Origin: Saprospiraceae bacterium
GTDB taxonomy: Bacteria; Bacteroidota; Bacteroidia; Chitinophagales; Saprospiraceae
DNA: 64,000 bases
NCBI GenBank assembly: GCA_016710115.1
Contig: JADJLN010000006.1
Coordinates: 182,812-246,811, forward strand
Direction: 5' to 3'
In this document: piece by piece, positions 52,982 to 63,067 of the stretch
How the letters are laid out: every line of letters starts with the position of its first letter
Position numbering within the stretch: position 1 is the first letter of the stretch
Made by a program: the position numbers and the translations under genes
Notes under the pieces: generated by a model
Databases searched by the model: none
Seen by the model: only the letters and a program-made list of their open reading frames with translations
What the model was told of the DNA's origin: nothing

Positions 52982-55271
52982 TTATCGAATTAATTGGACC
53001 TCTCCTGCAATATTTTTCTCCTGACCGGTGATCATCCGGATTTGACAGGTAAAACATAAACTCCGGAAGGAGCAAGTGCGCTTCCTGCAAATCCATCCCA
53101 ACCTGTCGGGATGAGATCAACAGGATTGCCCGTCCATTGATAAACCTGGTTTCCCCAGCGATCAAATACCGACATTGATTCGATTCGGTCAACAATTTCC
53201 GGATTCCATATCGGCCGAAAGACATCATTGATGCCATCCTCATTCGGCGAAAAAGCGCTTGGCAGATAACTGGTCCAGGTCGGATCAATTGAAACATACG
53301 TCTGGTCACAGATCTCACAATCCGAGCCCAATTGGACACACAATGTGAGTATGCCACTTTCCAATCCAGTTACCTCGATTGTCGGGCAATTGGAACAGGA
53401 AAGAATCAAATTCGCCGATGACCACTGATAAGATGTGACCAGAGAATCAGAAAAACCCAGAACAGGCTTGATGGTCCTGTGCTCTCCAGCCTTGACAGTC
53501 AGTCCTTTCGGTAATGCCATACTCGGTATGATCACATCGGGCAGGGTCAGTAATGTATCCCACTGGCAACCATTGGCATCTGTAACTTCCAGCAGATAAT
53601 CGCCGGTTTTCAACGACTGAAATGATGGTCCGTTGTAAAGTTTCCCCTCCGAATCACTTAATACAATGGTAAATGGTTCCACTCCGGTTGTCAAACCCGA
53701 TACGTCGATCAACCCATTATTGCCTGTGCATACCGGTCCCTGCAGATTGGCTATCAATCCGCCCGGCGACACTTGTTGATCCAAAATCTCCACTGTATCC
53801 GATGCGGCACACCCATTCTGGTTGTTGGTTAACGTCAGGATATATGTGCCTGCAGCATGGACCACTATGCTCACCTGTGAAAACAAGGGTTGACCGGTTC
53901 TGAAGCCCACTGCCATGTTGCCTGGATATTCGAACCGGAAGACCCGGCATCCAGCTGGATCGAGTCGATCAGGCAAGTTAATATGCCATCTGGTCCTGCG
54001 TCCACCAGCGGAGAAGTGATATCCTGAACGACCACCTGATCGACAACCGCTGTACAACTGCCCAAAGCAGACGTGAGGGTGGCTGTTAATGAATAGATGC
54101 CAGGGTTCTGAACACCCTGAGTCAACGTAGTCCCGCCGGGCACCGGATTGCCCTGGCCATCGGTCCATTCAAAGGACATGACACCCGGGCCCGGATTGAC
54201 CGAACCGGAGAGGAGGACCAGATCCTGATTGCATGTCAGCGTATCCGGTGGAAGTATGGTCAGCTGGGGATCCCAGAACACGGCCTGAACAAGGATGGAA
54301 GAATCACAACCCCATGTGTCCGTCAGGAATACAGTATCCATTCCTGTCTGAGAAATCAGCTGACCTCCTACGACAAGACTATTGCCAGCGCATAAGAGCG
54401 TATCCAGCTTTGATTCCTTTTTGGGAATATGACGCACAGCAACCGTATCGGAAATCAGACAACGTTCCCGCATGACAATATCATCCAGGGCAAAATCATT
54501 CCCGGAATTCGCGCCATTCAGATTGCGAATACACACTTGGACATTGCTCTGCATGGTGGCGGTCCAGGACTGCGTCGTTTCGATACATTCACAGGTCACT
54601 GGACCGAGGATGTTGGGCGCACCCAGATTCTGACCATCGATTCGAAAAACGAGTTCAGGTGATTCATTCTCTGTCAGGGCGGACGCCCAGAATGAGAGAT
54701 CGTAGGTGCCCCCGGGATCAACAGCCACATTCTGGCACCAGATATCCCGGTTAGCCAGTAGGCTGCCATTACATGCCAGCATGAGACCATTTCCGGTGGT
54801 ATGATCCTGACATTGTTTGAAATCCGGATGAATGGCCGATGGATCTGACACGACAGCATAGGAGCCGGGAATGATCAACGTGAACGGGGTCGACAGCATG
54901 GTCGAAGTGAACCCGGTATTACCTGCCGAAAAATCACCGTTGATGATCATGTTGGGCGAACGGATTTCAGCAGAAGCAACCAGTGTTTCCAGACTGAAGG
55001 TAGAGACAGACCAGGTTGCCGAATCAATCATCACAGGGACAGGTGACACTGTCCAATTCAGGTCCAGAATTTCCCATGAACTTTGAACCTGTACTTGAGT
55101 CTGATTCTGAGGAAAGCACAGGATTTGATCAGGTCCAAGAGTAAATGCCTGCTGACAGGTCGGGGTTTGAGCACCAAGAGACAGGCACATGAACCCGGTG
55201 AATGCACTCATCCAGATGAACTTACGTGTACTGCTGTACTTGAGGGATTGAGATCGCAAAGCTGGGGTCAT
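52982..55271 (-). CDS. T9SS type B surface protein
   Basis: 763 aa after restoring two missing bases (53888-53890 and 53051-53054). The start at 55271 gives a long N-terminal region before the hydrophobic segment MSAFTGFMCLSLGAQ; the inner ATG near 55211 is an alternative start. A carbohydrate-binding-like jelly-roll (about 95-280: IINGDFSAGNTGF, LSFWASALTENESPELVFRIDG, NDFALDDIVM) is followed by PKD/Ig-like modules and a type B sorting domain (SAFSPNEDGINDVF, SVFDRWG, GVYVFTCQIR). The sugar ligand is unknown. Third of three tandem T9SS cargo genes; 122 bp separate it from the next. Confidence 0.83.
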
Positions 55272-55309
55272 ACAGTCAAAGTGGTCACTAAAGGTAGAAT
55301 AATCGCAGG

Positions 55310-56627
55310 CTACTCCATCTGTTGTCGGGATTGCCAACGGAACAGATAAAATACCGGAACACCGACGGCGCAAATGACTAAACCGGCCCAGGCATGCTGG
55401 GGCTGACTCCACAACACGGTCGCCAGAAACCAGAGACTCAAGCCGATGTACATCACGGGAATGTACGGATACATTGGCACGTTGAACAACGTGGATGGGG
55501 CATTGTCGCGGTGGCGAAATCGGAATATAGCCAGTGCAGCCAGGACCATGCACACAATGTCCATGAAGACCACATACGTGATCAGGTTTTCAAATGTGGT
55601 CCAAAACCAGAGCAGTATGATAGCCCAACCCGATTGCAACAGGATCGCCAGATGGGGGGTGTGATATCGTGGATGGATTCGGGCCAACTGGGTAAAGAAA
55701 GACTTGTCTGCACTCATGGCAAAATACAGTCTCGGAGGGCTTAAGGTATAGATACTGGCCGTACCCAATGTAGATAACATGATCAACAGGGCGATCAGAA
55801 TGCCTCCCTGTGCCACTACCTGGCCGATCGCATCGGATGCAACAGCAGAAGATTTGGCCATTTCAGTTGGTGACATGACCTGCAGATACGCCCAGTTTGT
55901 TAAAACATAAACCGTAGTCACAACGATCGCTCCAGCAATCATGGCCCGTGGCACTGTCCTTCGCGGATCAATGGTTTCACCGGCCAGATACGATGCGTGA
56001 TGCCAACCTCCATACGACCAGAACACACCCACCAGAGCCAGTCCCAATCCCGACCATTCCCATTGGTCGGATGGGTTTTGCAGGTGATGGTGATCCTGCC
56101 GAGCAAACCAGCATCCGACTGCAATAATCATCAGGATGCCTCCAATTTTCAGGACAGTAAGGAAGGATGCAACTCCTGCTCCGGACCGGACTCCCCGAAT
56201 ATTGATCCATGTCAAGATGATCAGCAGTCCTGTTGCCACAACAGGTTTTCCGTTCTCGCCGAGAGGAATGATATAGTCCAGATAACGAACACAGGCCAGT
56301 ACAAGTGCAGCGATCGCTCCTGAAGTGATCACAGTCAGATTGACCCAACCGTACAGAAAGGCTATGAGGTCTCCATATCCTTCCCGGAGATAGGTATAGA
56401 CTCCGCCTGCCCCGGGGTACCGGCTCCCCAATTCGGCAAAGGTAAGTGAACCGGTAAGCGCCACGATCCCCGATGATCAGACGGCAAGGATGCCGGCGGT
56501 GTGGGGAGCACTTTCCACAAATGTCACTTGGTGTAAGAAAAATCCCGGAACCGATACAGGAACCGATGGCGATCAGTGCCAAAGGGACCAATCCGATCTG
56601 CCGTTGAAATGTGGGCTGCACCGACAT
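55310..56627 (-). CDS. APC family amino acid permease
   Basis: 438 aa after correcting three indels clustered at 56468-56521 (one extra T, one lost G, one extra G); the repaired first helices read IGSCIGSGIFLTPSDIVESAP and LAVWIIGIVALTGSLTFAELGSRYPGAGGVYTYLREGYG. The GSGIF turn in helix 1 and the E-x-G-x-x-x-P motif after helix 2 are APC signatures, and about twelve helices can be counted. The protein likely exchanges or imports an amino acid. It starts 12 bp after the HMA-like gene ends, in the same direction. Confidence 0.87.
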
Positions 56628-56639
56628 GGATTTGCCGGC

Positions 56640-57227
56640 CTATTTCTCTTTCTTCGGGGCCGGGCGATCGTATTGACAACAGGTATGTAAATTCTGATAT
56701 ACTTCATCAGAAGCCCGAACTTCGTCTGTATCATGTCCGACTGCGGCAATGGCCTTCTTGATCTCCGTGAGCGTTGTCCGTTCTGGTAAATATTTCAAGG
56801 TGAGCTGAAGTGTTTCGGCATTCCAGTTGGCCATGACCACGCCTTTGACAGAGCGGGTTGCCCGTTCGATCCGATCTTTGCACATCGCAATGTCCATAGA
56901 CGGTGAAGGTGGCAGTTTCAATGACTTCTTTCTTGCCCCGGTCGATTGGCCCGGACCCATTTCCACATCGAGAGCAGCGATCTTCTTTTGCGCCAGAATA
57001 TCTCGAATTGTCCGAATCGGATAATCTTCCCGGTCGGGAACTGTCAGCTCAAGCCGATCTCCGCTAAGTTGCACACCACGGATATCCGGATACTCCCCGA
57101 ACAGATCGACAATCTCACTGTCCTTTACACCAGTGGGTCGCTCAATCTGGATGGTGTACTTCACCTGAGCCTGAGCAAACGAAAGAAATCCCAGGAAAAC
57201 CAGAGATAGGAGGAAAGCTGTGCGCAT
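56640..57227 (-). CDS. exported protein with heavy-metal-associated-like domain
   Basis: 195 aa with a signal peptide (FLGFLSFAQAQ). Two ferredoxin-like halves are visible; the second (about 108-175) fits an HMA-type fold: AMCKDRIERATRSVKGVVMANWN, LTLKYLPERTTLTEIKKAIAAVGHDTDE. The usual CxxC is reduced to a single Cys, but the C-terminal LHTCCQY motif is typical of a Bacteroidota family of periplasmic metal-binding proteins. Copper or a similar metal is likely; transport partners are not in the window. Confidence 0.75.
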   Translation of the reverse strand: MRTAFLLSLVFLGFLSFAQAQVKYTIQIERPTGVKDSEIVDLFGEYPDIRGVQLSGDRLELTVPDREDYPIRTIRDILAQKKIAALDVEMGPGQSTGARKKSLKLPPSPSMDIAMCKDRIERATRSVKGVVMANWNAETLQLTLKYLPERTTLTEIKKAIAAVGHDTDEVRASDEVYQNLHTCCQYDRPAPKKEK

Positions 57228-57285
57228 CTGTCGACTTGTTTTTATCTATAATGTAATTTGGGGACGTTAAGTTACCTTTTTACTC

Positions 57286-57307
57286 AGATTTACATGGGTG
57301 TAAATCT
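57286..57307. promoter_or_regulatory. perfect 9-bp inverted repeat between divergent genes
   Basis: AGATTTACA (57286-57294), spacer TGGG, TGTAAATCT (57299-57307). It lies between the HMA-like gene (start 57227) and the decarboxylase (start 57337), close to a TACCTTTT sequence at 57273-57280, and has the form of a dimeric regulator site. Confidence 0.5.
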
Positions 57308-57336
57308 GTTTTGCACTTGGACCATATGAAGTGACC

Positions 57337-58821
57337 ATGATGAATGCTGATCCAGAATTGACGATTCTCCGTGAAAAAATCAGAGTCTTTGAAACCCGTA
57401 CACGCCACATGGAACCTTCCAAAGCGGTTTGGACAGATTGGCTGACGGAGGTTGGTTCCTATCTGAACGAGTTCCTTGTCGATACACGGGAAGGGCCGGC
57501 ATATCGCCAACCCGAAGCCGGAAAAAGACAGGAAGACTATGGCTTTTCGCTGGCACCGGAGGGTGAGCCACTCACTACTGCTTTGGATGAACTACGTGAA
57601 TGGGTGGATTATTCGGGTTTGAACCCGGCTTCAGGCGGCCATCTGGCCTATATTCCCGGAGGTGGAGTTTTGCCTGCCGCCCTCGGCGATTTGCTCGCCG
57701 CAGTGACCAATCGGTACGCGGGTGTTGCATTTGCCAACCCGGGCGCAGTTGCACTGGAACATTTTCTCATTCGGTGGATGGCTCAGCTCTTTGAATTTCC
57801 AGAAACCACCGGAGGCAATCTCAGCAGTGGAGGTTCAATAGCCAATCTCATTGCCATAACAACCGCACGCGATGCTCAGGGTGTTCGTCCATCAGAATAT
57901 GAACGATTGGTGATTTATGGATCAGCACGCATGCACCATTGCCTGGACAAGGCATTGCGGATTGCCGGTCTTGGATTCAGCCCGTTGCGGGAGATCGAGC
58001 TGGATGATCGTCAGCGTATCATACCCGAAGAACTGGAAAAGCAGATCCAACTCGACAGGAAAGCCGGATTGATCCCATTTCTCCTCATTGGTTCTGCTGG
58101 TACCACCGACACGGGTAGTATTGACCCTCTCGACGCGCTGGCAGATATCGCTGAACGGGAATCCCTGTGGTTTCATATTGATGCTGCCTACGGTGGCTTT
58201 TTTTACATGCTCCCCGAGATCAAGCCTCTTCTGAACGGCATATCCCGCGCACATTCTCTTGTTGTGGATCCCCATAAAGGGCTTTTCCTTCCGTACGGCA
58301 CCGGAGCCGTCTTGATTCGCGACATTCAGCAACTCCACAACAGCCAGTACTATCAGGCCAACTATATGCAGGATGCCGCGATGGCGGATCTGGGCTGGTC
58401 GCCCGCAGACCTGTCTCCGGAGCTGACCAAGCATTTCCGCGGCTTGCGCATGTACATGGCACTGAAACTGTTTGGCACAGATGTATTCAAAAACGCGCTG
58501 GCAGAAAAGATCGCCTTGTGCCAGTATTTTCATCGGGCAATACAGGAACTGGGGTTTGAGACTGGTCCCTTCCCAGAGTTATCTGTGACCCATTTTCGCT
58601 GGGCACCTCCTGGACAGGATCCGAATCCCCTCAATCGGTGGATCATGGACCGCGTGCATGAAGATGGACGGGTATTCCTCTCATCGACCACACTGGATGA
58701 CCAAATCTGGATCCGCCTCGCCGTATTGAGCTTCCGATCCAAAATCCTCACCAACTTCCCGAAAATGTCTAAGTTCACAGTACTACCATCTGTTCATATG
58801 CGATCTATACGAATACATTGA
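57337..58821 (+). CDS. PLP-dependent group II amino acid decarboxylase
   Basis: 494 aa from the ATG at 57337. Fold type I decarboxylase of the aromatic-amino-acid/glutamate family: GHLAYIPGGG, NLSSGGSIANLIA, GSAGTTDTGSIDP, FHIDAAYGGF with the PLP-ring Asp, and VVDPHKGLFLPYGTG with the Schiff-base Lys (near residue 314). Substrate is not clear; aromatic amino acids are most common in this subgroup. The last ~28 residues (SFRSKILTNFPKMSKF...) do not resemble the family's C-terminal helix, so one more frameshift near 58745 is possible. The stop overlaps an upstream TTG of the next gene. Confidence 0.85.
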   Translation: MMNADPELTILREKIRVFETRTRHMEPSKAVWTDWLTEVGSYLNEFLVDTREGPAYRQPEAGKRQEDYGFSLAPEGEPLTTALDELREWVDYSGLNPASGGHLAYIPGGGVLPAALGDLLAAVTNRYAGVAFANPGAVALEHFLIRWMAQLFEFPETTGGNLSSGGSIANLIAITTARDAQGVRPSEYERLVIYGSARMHHCLDKALRIAGLGFSPLREIELDDRQRIIPEELEKQIQLDRKAGLIPFLLIGSAGTTDTGSIDPLDALADIAERESLWFHIDAAYGGFFYMLPEIKPLLNGISRAHSLVVDPHKGLFLPYGTGAVLIRDIQQLHNSQYYQANYMQDAAMADLGWSPADLSPELTKHFRGLRMYMALKLFGTDVFKNALAEKIALCQYFHRAIQELGFETGPFPELSVTHFRWAPPGQDPNPLNRWIMDRVHEDGRVFLSSTTLDDQIWIRLAVLSFRSKILTNFPKMSKFTVLPSVHMRSIRIH

Positions 58822-58829
58822 AACGTGGA

Positions 58830-60074
58830 ATGAACCGAGTCCTGGTGATCCTTCTGTGCGTGTCTTTTCTGATCCATTGCACAGTCAGTGGTCTGACACA
58901 GCCAGCCAACACCCCTCCCATTCTGGAAATGCCTGGAAAGGTGGTGCGCGTACCGTTTTCCTACCAAAACGGGTTTCTGATCATCGACCTGCTGTTTGAA
59001 GGAGTCCTTCCGCTTCGATTTATTCTGGACACGGGTGCGGAGTATACTATTCTGACCCAGAAAGCGATCAGCGATCTTCTGAAGTTGACCTATGAACGGG
59101 AGTATGCTATGATCGGTTCGGATATGGTGACGGTGATCGAGGCTTTACTGGTTCGGGATGTAGACATGGAGATCAAGCGGATGAAGTTGATGCACCGAGA
59201 CATCCTGGTAACGAAAGAGGATTATTTTCAGATCAACTATTTTACCGGGACGCCCATCCATGGGATTCTGGGTGCAGATGTCCTGAGTCGATTCGTCATC
59301 CAGATCGATTTCGAGCATCAGATCGTTTCGTTTATCAATCCGTCAAATTACCAACCGGAAGAAGGGTTTGCAGAAATCCCGATGGCCTTGCACCGAAACA
59401 AGCCATTTCTCTACCTGAACACGCGGATCCATGAACAGACAGAGCCCCGGCCATTCAAATATCTGCTGGATACAGGGGCGGCATTACCGCTGCTGTTACT
59501 GACCAACAGTGATCCTGCGATCCGGCTTCCGGAGCATGTCATCCAGGGCATCCTCGGGATGGGTCTGGGCGGATTTCTGACTGGCGCCAAGGGGCGGGTT
59601 CAGCAAGTGCAGCTTGGACCCTACCCGATCAACAACCTGGTGGGGAGCTTTCAGGATATCAAGCTGTATCCCGACACTGCCCACCTCCAGGGCCGTCATG
59701 GTATCCTGGGCAATTTTGTACTGGACCGTTTTGATCTCATTCTGGATTACCCGAGAAGCAAGGCGTATGTTCGACCAAATGATGACTATGCAGATCCATT
59801 CCCGGTCGATCGCAGTGGCCTTTTTCTGATCAGTTCGGGTTTTGATCTGACAACCATTATGGTCCAGGAGGTCTTGCCCGGTTCGCCTGCATTTGCTGCT
59901 GGTATCCGACCCGGAGACATTATCCGAAAATATAATGGTTGGCCGGTCAGTTTTTTCGGTCTTCAGGGATTGAGCAAACGCTTTCGAAAGGACCCTGGAA
60001 AACGAATCAGACTCAAGATCAAGCGGGGCCGGCAATCGATACGTCGTCACTTTATTCTTCAGGACTATATTTAG
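58830..60074 (+). CDS. retropepsin-like aspartyl protease with PDZ domain
   Basis: 414 aa from the ATG at 58830. A hydrophobic N-terminal segment (VLVILLCVSFLIHC) is a signal peptide or anchor. Two aspartyl-protease-like lobes each carry a D-T-G-A motif: ILDTGAEYTIL at about 67 and YLLDTGAALPLL at about 214 (numbered from this start). A PDZ domain (about 325-410) follows with VQEVLPGSPAFAAGIRPGDIIRKYNG. Typical retropepsin-like proteins work as dimers of one lobe; here both lobes are in one chain. Probably a periplasmic processing protease; substrate unknown. Confidence 0.83.
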   Translation: MNRVLVILLCVSFLIHCTVSGLTQPANTPPILEMPGKVVRVPFSYQNGFLIIDLLFEGVLPLRFILDTGAEYTILTQKAISDLLKLTYEREYAMIGSDMVTVIEALLVRDVDMEIKRMKLMHRDILVTKEDYFQINYFTGTPIHGILGADVLSRFVIQIDFEHQIVSFINPSNYQPEEGFAEIPMALHRNKPFLYLNTRIHEQTEPRPFKYLLDTGAALPLLLLTNSDPAIRLPEHVIQGILGMGLGGFLTGAKGRVQQVQLGPYPINNLVGSFQDIKLYPDTAHLQGRHGILGNFVLDRFDLILDYPRSKAYVRPNDDYADPFPVDRSGLFLISSGFDLTTIMVQEVLPGSPAFAAGIRPGDIIRKYNGWPVSFFGLQGLSKRFRKDPGKRIRLKIKRGRQSIRRHFILQDYI

Positions 60075-60096
60075 GGTTGTTGATTCCTGCTTATCC

Positions 60097-60128
60097 TTTG
60101 GAATTCAGCGAATGAAGTACTATCTTTG
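60097..60128 (+). promoter_or_regulatory. promoter of the rplU-rpmA operon
   Basis: TATCTTTG at 60121-60128 matches the Bacteroidota -7 consensus exactly and a TTTG at 60097-60100 sits 20 bp upstream, the right distance for the -33 element. The ATG of rplU lies 23 nt downstream of the box. Confidence 0.8.
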
Positions 60129-60151
60129 CAGCCGCTAAAAATAACTCATCT

Positions 60152-60464
60152 ATGTTCGCAATTGTCACTATTGCTGGTCAGCAATTCAAAGTTGAGGAAG
60201 GGCAGGAGCTCTTCGTCCACCAGCTGGAGGCAAGCGAAGGAGAGAAAGTCTCTTTCGCCGAAGTCCTGCTCACCGAAAACAACGGTCAGGTCACGGTTGG
60301 AAAACCCTATGTTTCAGGTGCCAAAGTTACTGCTTCGGTTCTGGGACAGCAGAAAGGTGACAAAGTGATTGTTTTCAAAAAGAAACGACGGAAGGGATAC
60401 CGGGTCAAGAATGGCCACCGTCAACGGTTCACCCAAGATCAAGGTGGAATCCATTAACGCTTAA
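60152..60464 (+). CDS. rplU: 50S ribosomal protein L21
   Basis: 103 aa after removing one extra base near 60441. MFAIVTIAGQQFKVEEGQ at the N-terminus, an acidic EKVSFAEVLL strand, then VIVFKKKRRKGYRVKNGHRQRFT are L21 signatures for 23S rRNA binding. Uncorrected, the frame ends at 60457; corrected, the end reads TQIKVESINA and stops at 60462-60464, as in other L21 proteins. It is first in the L21-L27 pair. Confidence 0.95.
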
Positions 60465-60485
60465 TTCAGAAAAAACTAACCGACC

Positions 60486-61183
60486 ATGGCTCACAAGAAA
60501 GGGGTAGGTAGTTCGGATAACGGACGCGACAGTAAAAGTAAACGCCTCGGTGTCAAACTTTTTGGCGGGCAAGATGCTCGTGCAGGAAATATCATCATTC
60601 GTCAGCGGGGTACCAAGTTTCATCCCGGCGAGAACGTAGGAATGGGCAAGGATTACACCTTGTTTGCGTTGGCCGATGGTGTTGTTTCTTTTCGCACAGG
60701 AAGGAAGGACCGCACGTACGTCAACATCCTGCCGGACATGACCATCGTTGCAGAAAAGCCTGCACCGAAGAAAACAGCGGCAGCACCCACACCAAAAATT
60801 GTTTCCAGCCCAGCTGAGACAGCTCCGGCTCCTCAGGCGGAAGCTGCACCAGCAGAGGCTCCGGCCCCTGAGGTCAAAGCGGAAGCGGCTGCTGCACCAA
60901 CTGCAAAGAAATCAACCAAGAAGATCAAGCCAGACGATCTGAAGATCGTCGAAGGTGGCCCGAAGATCGAAGAACTCCTAAGGCGGCAGGAGGCATCACC
61001 ACGCTGGAGATTATGGGCGACACGTCTGCAGATCGGATCAAGGAGATTCTCAATGAAGCGGGATCACGCTACCAGATGCACGATCCTTCAACCTGGCCCG
61101 CGCAGGCAAAGATTGCTGCAGCAGGCGATTGGGATGCACTCAAGGAATATCAGGACCGCCTCCAGGGTGGTCGCGAGGCATAG
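60486..61183 (+). CDS. rpmA: 50S ribosomal protein L27 fused to a helix-hairpin-helix domain
   Basis: 232 aa after restoring one base near 60977; normal L27 is about 85 aa. Residues 1-90 are L27: AHKKGVGSSDNGRDSKSKRLGVKLFGGQ and RQRGTKFHPGENVGMGKDYTLFAL. An Ala/Pro/Glu-rich linker (about 92-145) follows, and a C-terminal HhH domain reads DDLKIVEGGPKIEELL, then KAAGGITTLEIMGDTSADRIKEILNEAGSRYQMHDPSTWP and a QDRLQGG tail. I recall this HhH domain fused to L21 in other Bacteroidota; here it is on L27. The extra domain may bind rRNA, but this is inference. Confidence 0.88.
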
Positions 61184-61209
61184 GATAGTCTTTTTGACCA
61201 ACCTGACGT

Positions 61210-61244
61210 AAAAAGGCGTTGATCCATCGGGTCAACGCCTTTTT
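61210..61244. terminator. bidirectional intrinsic terminator
   Basis: A perfect 13-bp stem (61210-61222 with 61232-61244) with 9-nt loop, A5 on the left and T5 on the right. It separates the L27 gene from the convergent OstA-like gene, whose stop lies 3 bp further. Confidence 0.88.
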
Positions 61245-61246
61245 CT

Positions 61247-63067
61247 TTATTCATCCGTAATTAATGGCTGACTGGCCCGCCATTTGTCGAGCAGATCGGC
61301 CAGGTTCATTGGTTTTTCCTGAACCCGCCATTTGAATCCGTCCAGTTTCAGCGTGGAATGATCCACCTGGTCCATCGGATACATCGTCGATTCCGGCTCT
61401 CTCAGGTAAAAAATATCCTGCACCTGGTTGTCTTCAAAGAAAAGGACCATTTCACTGCAGACAGAGGTATTCACACCCAGGTATTCATCCCGTTCATCAC
61501 GGGCATAATAGACCGACTCCGCATTCCCGTTGACATCCATTCTCGACAACTCCCCTTCCACGAATGAGGCCAGAATAGTTCGGCCTTTGATCTGGTTATA
61601 ATAGGGCTCATCCGGAGCATTGATAATGAGTGCTCGTCGCCATAAATAAATGGAATCAATGGCCTTTTCAGCCATACGGATGGCAATGGTGTCTGCAGTA
61701 AACTGGGAGGTATCCGACCAGATGACCGGATCCTGATAAAATACGAACAGAGAGTCTTTCTCCCGATATACCAGAGAGTCGCAACTGGCCTGAAGATCCG
61801 ATTTATAGATCAGCACATGAGCAAACGCGTGGATCTGACGACTGAAATCCTGATCGGATACACGTTTGGCCAATATTCGGTCAGCAACCAGATACAGGGT
61901 ATCCCCGTCAATCTCCTGCATCAGCATCGGCGGTTTTCCCATCGCCAGAAAATAGCCAATGTCACGTTGGTACAGTGCTGAATCACATTGGAGTGTTACC
62001 CGGGCGGATGTGTCCTGCCAGACGACATGCCCAACCACGGTGGCGATATCTGTCGTATCCGAATTGCGCACCATATCTGCCTGCAGAAACTGAGCGCCAT
62101 CCTGAATATTCACTCTGCCCAACGTCTGCAGCTTTTCCGTTCGCGTGTTATAATCGATACCATCGGCAACGATCGTTTGCTGGCCATCCTGGAGGAATGC
62201 ATTCCCTCTCACCCTGAAATCTCCTTTTTCAGGCAGATAATCCAGTGTATCTCCTTTCGCCAACCGGTCATTTTCCTCATAAATCGCATCACCAAAAAGG
62301 GTGATCTGCTCTGGATGAGCCCTGTAATATATCTTATGTGCTGTCGCCTGTCTGGTGGAATCGGCAAACTGGGCATTCTGCGTAAATACCCCTTCCTGGG
62401 CGGTCAGGTCGTAATAACCACGCTCACAATACAGGTTTGACTGTTGCTGTCGAATCAAGGTCGGACCGGTAAAGAAGGCCTTATTCTCACTGACCCGATA
62501 GTAGAGGGAATCCGTTTTCAATCGGAATTGCGGGTCCTGCACGCGAACCGAGTCCTTGAAATAGATGGTTTCTTCATTGACATGATAGTATCCCCGGACG
62601 CTGTACATCCGGGTTTCCAGATTTTCCAGATAGGCTCCCGATGAATAGGTGGCCACTTTTGTCCTGGAATTGTACTGCAGGGAATCTGTTCGTAACCGCT
62701 GACTACCGTCTACGGAGGGCGGCCGCAAATACGCTATTCCGGTATTACTGTCATACGTCAATGTATCCGCAAAGATCTCCAGGGAATCTCCCTGAATGAC
62801 AGAGGTATTGCCAATGGCTTTGACAATGGGTCCAAACAGATGCGCCGTATCACAAAACAGGAAAATACTGTCATGCCTCAATTGGACATTTCCGGCAAGC
62901 TGTTCGACGATATTTTCCTCAGCCGATTGATAGAAATATTCATCTGCATGAATGATGTACACCTGGGTTTTTCTGGCCGGAACCTGTTGCGCCGCTAGGT
63001 GACTTGTACCAGCCAGACAGACAAGGACAATCAGAATAGAATGAAAGATTGATTGAACCAACTTCAT
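61247..63067 (-). CDS. OstA-like (LptA/LptD N-terminal-like) envelope protein
   Basis: 606 aa, intact. A signal peptide ends near residue 26 (SHLAAQ). The rest is a long beta-jellyroll with repeated DTLTYDSNTGIAYL, ADSLxY and YYRA-type strands of about 25 residues, typical of the OstA/LptA fold that forms part of the lipopolysaccharide transport bridge. The length suits the Bacteroidota OstA-like proteins that lack the LptD barrel. The start overlaps the stop of the upstream oxidoreductase in ATGA. Confidence 0.85.
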   Translation of the reverse strand: MKLVQSIFHSILIVLVCLAGTSHLAAQQVPARKTQVYIIHADEYFYQSAEENIVEQLAGNVQLRHDSIFLFCDTAHLFGPIVKAIGNTSVIQGDSLEIFADTLTYDSNTGIAYLRPPSVDGSQRLRTDSLQYNSRTKVATYSSGAYLENLETRMYSVRGYYHVNEETIYFKDSVRVQDPQFRLKTDSLYYRVSENKAFFTGPTLIRQQQSNLYCERGYYDLTAQEGVFTQNAQFADSTRQATAHKIYYRAHPEQITLFGDAIYEENDRLAKGDTLDYLPEKGDFRVRGNAFLQDGQQTIVADGIDYNTRTEKLQTLGRVNIQDGAQFLQADMVRNSDTTDIATVVGHVVWQDTSARVTLQCDSALYQRDIGYFLAMGKPPMLMQEIDGDTLYLVADRILAKRVSDQDFSRQIHAFAHVLIYKSDLQASCDSLVYREKDSLFVFYQDPVIWSDTSQFTADTIAIRMAEKAIDSIYLWRRALIINAPDEPYYNQIKGRTILASFVEGELSRMDVNGNAESVYYARDERDEYLGVNTSVCSEMVLFFEDNQVQDIFYLREPESTMYPMDQVDHSTLKLDGFKWRVQEKPMNLADLLDKWRASQPLITDE

